The notes below the pieces were generated by a model. The model worked only from the letters and a program-made list of their open reading frames with translations, ran no database searches and was not told the origin of the DNA. A DNA stretch of 64,000 nt. Origin: Klebsormidium nitens (lineage: Eukaryota; Streptophyta; Klebsormidiophyceae; Klebsormidiales; Klebsormidiaceae). The translations under genes were made by a program, and so were the position numbers. The stretch spans positions 40,841-104,840 of the forward strand of contig DF237264.1 of the NCBI GenBank assembly GCA_000708835.1. Direction: 5' to 3'. Below are positions 50,510 to 62,498 of this stretch, piece after piece. The first letter of the stretch is position 1; each line of letters begins with the position of its first letter.

Positions 50510-52806
50510 ACAGGTATTTATGGGACAGTATCGGTCGGATACGCTATTGTCTAGCTAAGTAAATATACGAATGATCGAGATCAGGATTGGCAGGCCGGAC
50601 GTGCATCAAATCAGCCAATGGCGCACAGTGGAAAGGGGTGCGAAACGCCGGTGATGACCTGTGCTCTGGAGCAGGTTCTTTGAAAGTAGCGCGCGCTGGT
50701 AGAACAAGTATTGATTGGTGGCATATAGCTAGTCGAAGTTCCTATAGGAAGGCTGCGAGGTTCGTCAAAGTAGCTAGGAAAAATGTTGGTACGTTGAACC
50801 GAAACCCTGATAAAGATAGCAGACACGCCTGTTCCAAGTCCTTTTAATTAGACTCATGGCACTTGTTATTTGCCGGAAGAATCTCACATAAGCCCGCGCT
50901 CTTTAAGGTTCTTTATGACAATGGGATAAACGTGACGATCGACGGTTCCGCATGCGTCTCTTCTCGTTTCCATTGGCCCCAGCCAAAATTAGATCATGAT
51001 CTACTAAGTTATTTTAATATGTTATGCCGGCCGGTATATATTGCCAGGACCGGACGACAATAATGCCGGGATGTCGTATAGTGGGCTGTCTCTAAGTTCT
51101 GGCCGGTACTTAGCTTCCTCTGAATCCGCTTACTGGAATTTGAGCCAGAATTACCGCCCACCTCGTTTGGCAACGTCGAGTCTCCTGCTGTTTCAGTCTC
51201 CGGCCTCAAGTGATTAAGTGCATGCCCCGTCATGGTGAGGAAAGGTAGAATTCAAAAGAACAGAAAAAAGGCTTCACAATCCTTAAACATACAACGTTTG
51301 AGTTTGGTATGCTGCTTGCCGACAGCCGGATCGCTTGGATCGTTCCGCCATATCGTAGACGTTTTAGGGAAAACGAAAGGACTCCTTGGTCAGCCCGTCG
51401 GGTTTGATCCGCCTAGTACGTCAAATCTGACAAACAATTTAATCCAGTTACCGCGAGTGTATATACCAAATTGCACTGGCGAACTAAATGAAAGGTCACT
51501 CTCTTAGTTTTGCGATCGAGTATATCAGGGTCGAGCCCACGTCACCCCAAATCCGTACTATCTATATAGACTTTGTCACAGACGATTGATGAATGCTGAA
51601 AGCGGCTAGCTCGAGGGTAAAGGAATCCATATTTCCGCAGCTACCTCTCGGCTTCTGATAAACACTCCAAGCATAAACCGGACCGCAATCATGATGGTGT
51701 CTAATTCTGTGTCCAAACCTATTTGTTCTTGTTGCTTTCAACTTGACCTGCGTCCGCTCGACTGTGCTGCATGCTCATGGCAATCATTCAATCAGGCAAA
51801 CTTGCGCTTGGAGCTGAGCATTACGATGCAGGCATCGAGGCGGCACTGGGTACAAGACTGAATGATACGCTGGAGTGTCCTAGCAAACGATACGGCTCAG
51901 TTCCAGAGGCTGTAAACAAGCTTCAAGCAAGGATGCGTTACCATATCCTCCATGTAGGAATCAAGTTAGCTGAAGGCCCGAGCTCCGACGGAACTCGTTC
52001 CGACTATAACGCATCCGCGCACGATGGCCGAGCCAACTTGCGCGGTATCGGACGGTCGGAAACTCTGCACGGTGTCTCACGATGGCTCCGCTAATGATCG
52101 TTCGATCTGGTCGCGACACCTATTCGACAGCTCGTTGATGTGACCAAGAAATTTCATGTAGGGTCACGGTGTCGCACCCTCTAGTTCGACACCGTTTCGG
52201 GAGCTGCCTGTGGAGATATTTACTAGTTTGTTTTAGCGGAAGCCCTACGTTCAGTTTGATTAGAGCTAGGATAACAATCCTATGTCCCAGCGTCTGGCAT
52301 CTGGTATATCTCTAGCCCCTGCAAAACTTCACAATTTTGGCTGCCCAAAACGCGCGTGCAGCGAGCTCATACCGGCCCGGGTGATTGCCAGTGTCAGAGG
52401 TGACATTTATCCTATCTCTGATAGCGTCGCGTGCTGATGCTCCGAGACGTCGACAGCAGTGGAGGTACCGGTCCACGATCAACATCTACCAGACTCAAAT
52501 CGACTGCGCGCTAAAACTTTCTAAACGCTTTTTGTATGTACGAACCAGCAAGCGCGCCTGACTTGCTCTTGTTTCCGGGGAGGGCAGCTTCGAATTCCTT
52601 GATGTGATCAGTCGGTGAAGCCCTTTCCATTTTCTTCTTCATCTTGACCAAAATCTCCAAAGTCGCTGGCAGCGCTTCCTGAATTTCTCCCCACCTTCTC
52701 TTCTCATGTAGCTTCGTCTTTGGCATCTTCCCTCCAAACTTCGTCACATAACCTTTCTTTCCTTCCCCTTCTTCACTTTATCCATTTTTCTCCGCCTGGT
52801 AATCCA
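50510..52806. other. Intergenic spacer
   Basis: No supported gene between the membrane-protein gene and the flotillin gene, both on the plus strand. Frames such as 51771-52094 lack recognisable motifs. The last 100 bases are rich in C and T, fitting a 5' untranslated region. Confidence 0.55.
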
Positions 52807-55800
52807 ATGGGAACGGTCGGGACTCAAGCTGATCCCCTTTACCCACCCTCTCCCTACACCTCTTCTCTTCCTCCAAGCCCCGAGCCGGAAGGCCCCAACT
52901 TCTTCGAGAAGGTATGGCGTTACCGTGGCAAGATCGCGCTCGCGGCCGCGGTGGGCGGCTTCGCGTGCTTCGCATATTACCGGTACCACGTGTGCCCGCC
53001 CAGTCAGTACCTGGTCAAGACGGGGCTGGGGATCAAGGATATGGCGGTGGCGCGCAAGACTCTGCAACTTCCGTTCCAGGAGGTAAGGAAGTAACAACTT
53101 AATTTCGTCGTTTGGGCCCGCTGTCCATTTGTTTGCTAGTGGTTGAGATTCTAAGCATAGACGTTTGGGCACTCCCCGTCAATGCTTCCTGTAGACGAGG
53201 CTGGGGTCAAGGATATCATGGCGGTGGCGCGCAGACTTTTGCAGTCGCCGTTCTAGGAGGTAAACGACACAAGAACTTTATCTTTTTGCTTTTGGACCGT
53301 TGTTTCTTCGGCCCAAAGCTAGTGCATAGATATGGAGAGGTCCTTCAAATAAATGAACCTCAACAAGATCTGGTGAAGGCCCGTTTGAGGATCGAATACA
53401 TGGCGGTGGCCGGGCACGTCAGACTTGCAGTTCACGTTCCGAATCGTAAAGAACCCGGGGTTCTTTCTTTGCCTCTCTAATGTCACCTCCATTCCTATCA
53501 CTAACAAACAGCCCAGATCTGGAAGGATCGTAACAGAACTGATTATTATCTTCACGGAAGACGGGATCAATATGATGCATAATTCGTCCGGTTGCTCGCT
53601 TTCGACTCTGTCCAGGTACGCACGTTCAACATGGCCCCGTTAAACTACACGTTCCATCTTCATAACATGTCATCCGAGATGGTGCCTTTCCACTGCCTGG
53701 TAAGTTTTTAACCTCATTCACAAGCTGTTTATATTACCCTTCTGTTTTCACCTTCTATGTTTCGAAGGAATACATTGCAGCATGCTTATCCGCCGCGTAA
53801 CATCTTGGCGGCGAGCCAGGAGAAGCTGAGACTTGTCCGCTGGTCACATCCAACTTCTTATAGTGCACTTTTGATCTTGTTTATATCATTTTATAGTCTC
53901 CTTTACGCTTTCTTTGCAAGCTTTCCCTCATACTGGACATGACCACCTGTGTAGGCAAAAATAGATCCTTGCGTGCTACTGTAAGCCCCAGTGGAATCGT
54001 ATAAACAGAGGAAGAAATCCTCACGTAACGACTTTCCCGCTTCTGATATCACCTACTCCCTGAACGCGTCCAGTCAGCCCAAGAGAAAGTTGCAAGTGTG
54101 GAAAGGCATTTGAACTGAGTAATTCCGTTTGTGCTTTTCGAGCATCACACTTGTTTCAAGACTGAAGGCAAAACAATAAGCGTTCCAAGTTCGCAGTGAG
54201 CTTCACGATCGGCCCCAAAGACCCCCCGCCGAGGACCTGTATCACTCCCTTATGCCCGACTGTCCACCCGCCAGTGTACTTAGACAGGTCAATTGGCCAG
54301 TGTGCGTTTCTCAAATAACGACACTAATAACCAAGATAATTCGGATTGATCCGTTTGCAGTGAGCTTCACGATCGGGCCCAAGGACCCCGCCGAGGACCT
54401 GGCCGCTTTCAAGACGTACGCCACCAAGATGGGCGACCTGGACCCCGCCAAAGTGGAGGCCACGATTGGAGGCGTCATCCATGGTGAGGCGCCCAATTGG
54501 CACACTATTGATTCCACGTAGATTAACGACAAGGACGAATCTGTGATCCGAATGTTATGAGAAGTGGGACACGTAGTTGAGAAGAAAACAGGACGGCCGC
54601 GATAAGTGTTGAAGGCTCAGGTGAGAAGGAGAGGGGTGGAAGCAAAATTGCCACATACTACCTGGACGTAGTGATACATGTTCCATGTACTAGATATTCC
54701 TTCTGGCTTCGATCGCTATTGTCACACTATCAGGCGAATACGCGTTTACGGCTCCTTGCGTACTTTCCTTCGAGCTTTTCAAGGACGCGTTTGATCGAGG
54801 AGTCAGAATTGCCGGGCACGCGCGGGGGGCGCGAATGGACCTCAAAGGTGTCCAAGCGCAAATGGGCGACGCGAAGTTGTTTGCCCCTTGTTCCGATGCT
54901 CTACTGATTCATTGTGTTTCTTGCAGGCGAGACGCGCGTGTTCTCAGCCGGCCTGACCATCCGCGAGATGTTCGAGGACCGAGAGAAGTTTAAGCGGACC
55001 GTGTCAGACAAGATTCAGCAGGACATGAATGCAGTAAGCCCATAAGCGGACAATGATTTTATCTTAGTTAACCTCCTCTCGTCTTCAAATCCCCCTACTG
55101 ATTGAAAGGATTCTGTTATCTGCCTTGTGTGCAATGGAACACGGTTGCTTCGAAGGCCGCAAGAAACGCTAGACTACTGTAATGTTGGTAGAAATGATTT
55201 TAGTAAGGAAGTAGACAATCGATCAGATGCCTTGAGAACATTGAGTGTTTTCTGAGACTAGGGAAGACTCTTTTGAGCTGCACTCGTCATTTTCTTCGCA
55301 GTACGGGCTGAAAATCTACAACGCCAACATTGCGGAGATGGCGGACCAGGACGAGAAGACGCGCTACTTCCAGAACCTGCGCCAGAAGGCGCTCGAGGGG
55401 GCCAACACCGAGATGCGGATCCAGGTCGGCCTTGGAACAATGCTGTGTTCTTGTTCATCTCACATTCCTTGAGCGTGTTTTCTGCTTTTAATGTCTTGTG
55501 TCATCAAGAGATGACGATCAGAGCGACTGCTCTCTTTGCTTTCGTTACGGCCCCGCCTACGGCATGTTCATCCCAAAAGATAAGGAACGGCATCCGAAGT
55601 GCACCGAAAGCTTGAAGGCGCGCAAGGGACTTATCGTATCCTTAGTATCAAACCGCGGTTCCTCCCATGAGCGTTATAGACGTTGCTTCCAATGAAGGCT
55701 GCAAGACCAACCTAACTCTAAGAGTATGATTCGACAGCCCTACCTAGTTCTGGAAGAAGAGAGTGGAAATCATGAGAGTCCTTTGGCGGGAATGAGAAGC

Positions 55801-57092
55801 TTTCTGGAAGCTATCTGGTCCCGCGGCAACCGCTCCGGCGCGCCCCAAGTTTTGTTCCTATGCTGGGCAGCCCCGCCAGAATAAATGGCCAAAGCAGACA
55901 GTATGACTTCAACAAGAAACCCAGTTTCTAACCTTTCCGCTTTCCGACGTCAGGTGGCCGAGGCGCGCATGCAGGGCGACATCGGCGAGCGCGAGCGCCA
56001 GTCGCGCGCCGCGCAGGAGGTCGCGCACATCAAGGCGACGATCGTGGAGAAGCAGAACGAGAACGCGCAGCGCGTCGCGCACTCGGAGAAGGAGCTCGCG
56101 GTGGTGCGCGCGGAGTGTGAACGCGCGCGCCTGCTGACGGAGATCGACGTCAGCATGGCGACGGACAAGCGGAAGGCGGAGCTGGAGACGGAGGTGGACC
56201 GCGCGCGCACCGCGCAGCAGGTGGCGTACCTCCAGGCGACGCAGGTAAGGAGACCTAGGGCATGATGACGTAAAGACCTTAAGACTTGCGCGCTCCGTTT
56301 CTCGTGGCCGCTACGCAGGTACCGCGCGGGATTTTGTAGCGACATCAAGCTCCTCTGATCAAGCCAACGCAGGAGAGGGCGAGGAAAGAACTTGTTGACT
56401 TGTTTTTTTCTGCGTGCCTTCAGACTTCCACATGACGGCGGAAGCATACACTGTTGATCGAGCGGACAGTAGAATTATTTACAGATGCAACTGTTCCAGT
56501 AGGTGATGAGAAACGATTGGCTCAAACCTTTCCTGGTGGTGATTCTGGTGTTTTAAATCTCAGTCTGTTCTGTGGAGCTGCGGCGTTTTGCTGGCTCCAT
56601 GCGGTTTTCCATCGGCTCAGGCCTCAGGGTCAGCAGAGAGCTTCGGGGCGCCCCCGGGTGCAAACCTCGCGCGCACAAGGAACCGATTGCCAACATGAGA
56701 TCCACGTTACGAATATCAGTGCGTTGGCGAGTTGCTGGACAGTCGTCTCCCTGGCCTGTCAGCAAGCCCTTTCTCCTTCATTCTGGGAGTCGTTTACAAA
56801 CAAAACCTCGAGAGGATTTTCAGAAATTGAGAAGGCCCTCCGGAAGGACCATGCATAAGATTTTTCAAACTTCTTTTTGCAGGTGGCCAAGACCATCGCG
56901 GCCGCGGAGAGCGCCGTGAAGGAGGCGGAGGGCCAGGCGGAGGCCACGCGGCGGCTCGCGGACGCGCAGCTATACGCCGCGCGCGCGGCTGCGGACGGCG
57001 CGCTCGCGGCCTTCGAGGCGCAGGCGGACGGCCTGTCGCGGCTCCTGGCCGCGTCCGAGCAGCGTCCGGATCTGGCCAAGTTCCAGCTGTAG
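52807..57092 (+). CDS. FLOT: Flotillin / SPFH-domain membrane scaffold protein (7 exons, stops early at TAG)
   Basis: Exons 52807-53082, 53616-53699, 54361-54483, 54927-55033, 55302-55424, 55954-56244 and 56883-57092. Residues about 38-57 are hydrophobic, then PPSQYLVKTGLGIKDM, NYTFHLHNMSSEMVPF and SFTIGPKDP trace the flotillin SPFH domain; GETRVFSAGLTIREMF and YGLKIYNANI continue it. An Ala/Glu-rich flotillin coiled coil (about 215-400) follows. Flotillins form membrane-raft scaffolds at the plasma membrane and endosomes. Two lesions are visible. Exon 2 ends in phase 0 (CTG|GTAAGT) but exon 3 (CAG|TGAGC) needs one carried base, as if one G were missing. A TAG at 57090-57092 interrupts the frame before the conserved end. 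Either this is a decaying copy, or the sequence has errors, or readthrough occurs. Confidence 0.85.
53194..53440 (+). repeat. Two copies of exon 1 donor edge in intron 1 of the flotillin gene
   Basis: GGCTGGGGTCAAGGATATCATGGCGGTGGCGCGCAGAC-type sequence (53204 onward, written in parts: GGCTGGGGTCAAGG, ATGGCGGTGGCGCGCAGAC, CCGTTCTAGGAGGTAAAC) repeats the exon 1 end at 53021-53090. A third, more diverged version runs from 53375 to 53440 (ATGGCGGTGGCCGGGCACG). The second copy keeps a GGAGGTAAAC donor and shares intron sequence beyond it. Confidence 0.9.
54191..54235 (+). repeat. Copy of exon 3 acceptor edge in intron 2 of the flotillin gene
   Basis: GCAGTGAGCTTCACGATCGG then CCCCAAAGACCCCCCGCCGAGGACC repeats 54357-54402 (exon 3 start, VSFTIGPKDP) about 164 bases upstream. 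It keeps the CAG|TGAGC border and has an extra base pair change set that shifts its frame. Confidence 0.9.
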
Positions 57093-57407
57093 AGCGGTTT
57101 GTTCGAAAAGATGGCGACCACCACCGCGGACGCTGTGCGCGGGATGTCGCCCAAAATTCACATCTGGAACACCGGTCCCGGGGGGGGCGACGCGAGCGCT
57201 GATTTGACCCCCCTGCGGAACATCCTGTCTTCGCTGCCCCCTATGCTGGACGCGGTGGAGGGCCAGACCGACTTTCGGGCGCCTGAATGGCTGGCGGGAG
57301 TCAGGCCGGGGTCGCCCAAAACGGCGGCGACGGATATGGACGGGTCCGGCGGAGTGCCGCTCACGCCCTCAGTGGAATCCGCACCCAATTCAACCGTCCG
57401 TCTCTGA
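57093..57407 (+). pseudogene. In-frame continuation of flotillin after the TAG
   Basis: The same frame stays open for 104 codons after the TAG to a TGA at 57405-57407. It starts SGLFEKMATTTADAVRGM, then SPKIHIWNTG, which is the conserved C-terminal block of flotillins (family members end this block in PKI.(I/V)W). The rest is Pro/Thr/Ser-rich. Conservation shows this was, or still is, translated as part of flotillin. Confidence 0.8.
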
Positions 57408-60400
57408 AAAAGTAGAGCCGATCGAGACGTTGAGATTGGACGCATTGGGGAATTCAGAGGGTCACGTAACTTGCACGGCATGACCAATAGGTTGATTATT
57501 GGGCGATCATTAATGGACATTCTCGTTTCTAGAACGAATATATCGCTCCTGTAATCGAACCTCGCGCTCGATGGAGTCCGAGGCCTGGATAACAGTTGCT
57601 ATCAGAGGTGCCTGCATAGAATAGAACCCGAAACCTGAGCACTTTTTAAAATCTGAATATATTGGCAATTGGTGCAGGCGAGAAAACGAGCTGAATTGTG
57701 TTATAAGGGCTGCAAAAATATGTCAGACGAGAAGCACCGGTCGCTTTGCCGTCTATGAAAGACGGTTTTGCGCGCCTAGAAAGTCGGTTGTTCTGGCGGA
57801 CGAGTTCAACTTAGGGTCGTAAGCGGTGAAACAGCTTGCCCGACCAAGTTTTAGTCGAATGTTTTATGACGTACGTTTCGAATTTTCTTCTAGATCGTGC
57901 TGCACTCCGGCCGACATGGCGGCTTGTGCAGAAGCCAGCCCAGCCAAAAGCAAAGAACGAGGATGCCCATCTCTATTTCTGCAGCTAGGGATGATTTTGC
58001 TACAGGTTAAACGGGCATGGCATAAAGATTACGAATATCCACCGTAGTGCTGGCTAAAATGCGTGCCTTCTGAACGGTTGAATCAACTCAGTGTACTCAT
58101 TCTTTAGCATGACGGAACGACGTTGCTATTTTTGAACGGGAAATGCTGGATCGCAATGTACCACCAAGGCAGCTCGTTTGCAGGGTATATAAATAGGGTA
58201 TCGAGACTGCCTGTCGAGCTTTCTTGTGGGCCATGAAGGGTACTATATACTGGAGTAATATCTCGTACATTTGCGGCAAGCTCATGATTAGTCAGCGATG
58301 AAGAACTTTCAGAGGTCAGAAGGAGCTTGAACAACTTATAAAATGAAACTCCCAGGTCTCTGATCGTAAAGAAATAAAACTCCAATAGCAGCTTACATGC
58401 AAACTCTGAACTAGGTTGCGAAGCTATTCCGCTCATGGTAGTGTCCACCTCCTACATTCTGCCTATCAATCGATTTGGAACTTCCAAAACTATTGGCAGC
58501 GAAAAGGAACGTCCGGGATCAGCCGTTCTGATCCCCCTTTATTGATGACGTCAAGCGCTATATGAACTGCTGTGGTTTCAACGTAGTAGATACACGTGAC
58601 GTGCGCTCTTGATCCAGCGACTGATTTGATCTCCATCTGTTACCTTAGAAATCGCCTTGCTCGGAAACGTGCTAGGTATATGATGCAGACAGGTACGTCA
58701 TTAATACATCTAGGAGTTGCATGACATGCAGCTTGGTTTGGGTAGGTCAGTCACAGCAAGCACACAGTAACACAGAATCAGAACAACGTCAGGTCGTACG
58801 CATAGTGTTCACAAAGCAAAGACATTCATCAAAGCAAGCTGGTCGGCACGCAATGAAAGTAGAATAGCTGTGGGTCAAGCACTTGGTGGCCGCAAGGCAC
58901 ACGCAAGTGGATTCCTTCTAAAATCTCTTCTAGGAAAGGATGTTTAAAATCTTCTCGTCTCTTCTCTTTGTTCTTGTCTTTCTTTCTCATCTAGCCTATC
59001 GCGGGCAGTCTGCGACCAGAAGTCACGCTGGCAACCGACCCCGCATCTACTTTATCCTAAGTAGAAGAATCAAGTTGCTTCTCTGTGGTAATGTACCGGG
59101 TACTATGCTCGGATTCTACCGGAAGGCTACGAAGCTTCCGGGCACTTTCTACTGTTTCTAGAGACTTCCGGACTAACAGCCACGTGTCGCTCTCGGATTT
59201 GGCGGCCTCCATGTTGTGACGTCACCGACTTCAGCCACTTGGTTAACATCGATTCACACTTGACGGGGTTGTTGCCACCAATTATTGGTTCCGGTTCACA
59301 GGCCGGTTTACAAGTCGGCGCCGATCGGCGCTGGTTGGCGCGCATACGCGCGCGCAGCACACTGGGTATGTAGTGGGTCTTTGAGGACAGTAAGTTTTTG
59401 AGCTAACACATCGTTCGAAGCCGTAATTCCACACAAGATGTCGCTAAGCACACTCTTTGATGGTAAAGCTGAAAATCTTTCATAAAGTTTACGGCTCTAA
59501 AAGTCTGTCTTCAAAACTGTTTGCTTCGAGTTTATGTGCTTTTGAGTCTCTGCCTTGTTTGAGGCCCAGTACCGCCGCCCTGCTGAAAGGGCCATTATGC
59601 ATCCTGCTTTGAAACAGACACGGGCGACGTTCATGATGACTTTGGGACCGAGGAGCATGTTTCGTAGTCTCAATATCAGTAGCGCGTGACGCGACGCGCT
59701 ACTGACACGTAGATATGCTGATGCCGTTGGCATTTAAAACGCTGACGGCCCGCAGCGCCCCGGATCACTGGACCCGGAAAGGGCGGCTAGTATGGAGGAT
59801 TAGATTCAGAATCCCGCATCTGAAATTTCTGTTCGCAGAATTGGAAAGCCACAGGTGCCATCTCCGCCGGGCGCAACTCATATAATCTGAGCCCTGAGCG
59901 TTATATCGGACGGCTCGATCCGATCGACTATCTGACTTCTGCCGGACACTCCGGACAGTTTTGGATAGGCAAGCCAGGGAATACATTACCGGCAGAGTGC
60001 ACCCCCCTACGCTATCGCTTCATGAGATCCGGAAAAGTCCTGAGATTGGAAATCTGAGATCAATTTCTGGATCCTATTCTACATACCCGCCCTCTCCGGC
60101 CGCGCCGGTGCTGCAGGGCACCGTGCCGGCCGACTATTCGGTAGCCGGCAGAAAATGCAGGCAATAAATTAAGTGGGCTCAGCCAGCCGCTATTATATAT
60201 GCCAAGTACTGACTACCGAGCGGGGGGCCGGGGCGCCGGCGGCTGGCCGGCAAGGACGAAACTCGATCCGTGGGAAACTCTGGGTATGGATGGCGTAGCC
60301 AGAATGCAATGATTAACATGAAGACAGACATGTGAAGATTGCGTCTGAGGAGTGAGCGAGGACTCGTCCTCGCTTCTAAGCACATGCCCGACCAGCCAAG

Positions 60401-62498
60401 TATATGAAGACCTTTTGCATGACGAATCAGTGCAATGGATGTTTTAATCAATGAAGCCACTTCAGTATTACCCCAAGTATGAATCAGTCGGTGCAAAAGT
60501 GGAACTTGTCTACCGGTCTTATATACATCTACAGTCAGCTTGTCTGCGACAAACAAGCCACCTGAAACTGTTTGTCTTGGAATTTTTGCCTACGCAAAAT
60601 ATCTCTGAATCCTTCAATTAAAAGCTGCTTTCTCAACGAAGCACAGCCTGACAGCCAGCCCCCCGGCGCCCCGGGCCCCCGGCCCTGGCCCCCCTTTCTG
60701 TTTTCGAACTTCATTAATATATTGCCAGACTTGGAATTCTCGTATCACTCTCAGATCAGGGCGCTTTCAGCCCCGTTAACAGAAAGAGGAAGAGAAGTAC
60801 CAGAAGAGCTCCTAAGGAGTACTGAATCACAGTGAGTCCGTTCTGCACTCCAGTTCGATACATATCGTTGGCATCTGAATCTTCCTACGGGCTTCCTACA
60901 GAGTGAGTATCGTCGGTCCGGCCCGTGAGCCAATTGGATCGGACGTGACTTGGAGGATCTGACGCCTTGTCCTTATCTTGAAAATGAACAGTGAGATCAT
61001 CAAAATCCGTTTGACTTGACAGACGACTTAGCTCCTTTTTTGGATTTGATATATGTGCACTCATTGATCGTCGCAAGCTGTGATGAATCCGTTGAGATTG
61101 ATCCTCGTCGTCGGACAAGCCTGCAGTATTCTGACTTGATTCTGAAGTTCCGTTCTGTCCGTCTCATTCTGTGAGCCTGGTTGTCTCAGGATTGGATGGA
61201 TCTGGGCTTTAACCTGAGGTTGATCAGCTGTTCATCAGTTTAATTAAGGATTTGCACGGCCTGCTTGTCTGACTAAGGCTGTCTTGATCGCCGCGCGGAT
61301 GGTTATACCGCCTGTTTCAGTCCGCTGCTTATGAACGGAACTTAACCTGACGAGCGGAATCGCCTGTCAGATTCCGTTCACTTCAACATACCTGGGAAGT
61401 TGGGCCAGGGATCTCGGGAGTCGGGGGGCAAGATGAGTCGAGTCAACGATCTAGTCATTCTTGCCGTACCGGTACGTACCTTATAAATCCGTGCGCAGTG
61501 GCGCCGTCGCCGATGACAACATAGTATAGGTACCCTGTCCACTGTCGACATCTATGAAGATGACAACATATCACACGTCATGCTTCGGGTTCCAACGTCC
61601 TGGCCCCGGGCCCCGGGGGCCGGCCGTCGGTCCCCGGCGCGGTTGCCTGCAACCGGGCGAGCTCGACCCTGTGCAGTGTGAAACAATCTGTCAACATGCA
61701 TGACGGCGAGCTACGAGCTCGCGCCAACTGGCAGTCACAGCGTAGCTGCGCCGTAGCATCAAGATCAGGAACGGAAGTCCGGATTCCGGGTCTCATACGG
61801 ATATCGTACGGTACCTAGAACCTAGGTACGGTATTGGCCACGCCGTATAGCCTCTAGCCCGAGGACTCGCCGGCGAGGAGCGGAGCCTGCACCTGCAGCC
61901 TACGGTATGATGTCAGCCTGACAGCTGTGACAGCCACGTACCGGATTGTTGGATTTATTTCTGTCAGACGAGCGGGTGACGAGCTGTGGAGCTGTACGTA
62001 TTTAGATTCCAGAGTCAGTGGAGATTTAGGACGAGGAAAGTGTAAGATGGCGCGCGTTACTTACTAGGTATGTGGATTGTAGGCTTAATAGCTACTTTCT
62101 GTAGCTTTACCAGCTACAATTGCACTAGCTGACAACCGACCTTGATGCCTTCCTTTTCTCAAGCACATGCCATGATGATGTGTCAAAGATTCAAAGATTA
62201 GCTGTTTGTTTGATCAAGAGTCCAGACACCAAATCCACCGCCTGATCAAGTGGCGTGCCTCCCACAGGAATCGCGCGCGTCCCTTGTCGTGGGCATTGCG
62301 CTTCAAAAGGATCGACACCAATTCGTGTTGTGACTCGTGAGTGAAAGCGGAGTATCTATAGCGGAAGCCTGGCCGTTTTCACATCATCAATCAGCACTTT
62401 TGAGCACATTCATTAGTCCCATAATCTAACTTCTAAGCAATTGCCGAGCTCCCTGGTAAGCCACCGACCAGCAGCAGCTCAGCCCGCATTCGACAACA
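57408..62498. other. Long gene-poor spacer
   Basis: No supported gene in about 5 kb. Frames at 58104-58448 and 60179-60556 (both minus) are open but without a motif I can place. GC-rich patches dominated by GGGGCC and CCGGCC occur near 60214-60250, 60655-60692 and 61598-61650; the first two are partly inverted copies. A 12-bp hairpin is at 59676-59705. The last 150 bases include the promoter side of the protease gene. Confidence 0.55.
59676..59705. other. Perfect 12-bp stem-loop
   Basis: TCAGTAGCGCGT (59676-59687), loop GACGCG, then ACGCGCTACTGA (59694-59705). It stands alone in the spacer with no neighbouring gene frame. Confidence 0.65.

Noticed and set aside
51771-52094. 107-codon plus-strand frame
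   Set aside because: No motif and no splice support. Kept only as a note.
60179-60556. Minus-strand frame with possible retroelement flavour
   Set aside because: I could not match any reverse transcriptase, integrase or RNase H motif, and no LTR pair was seen.
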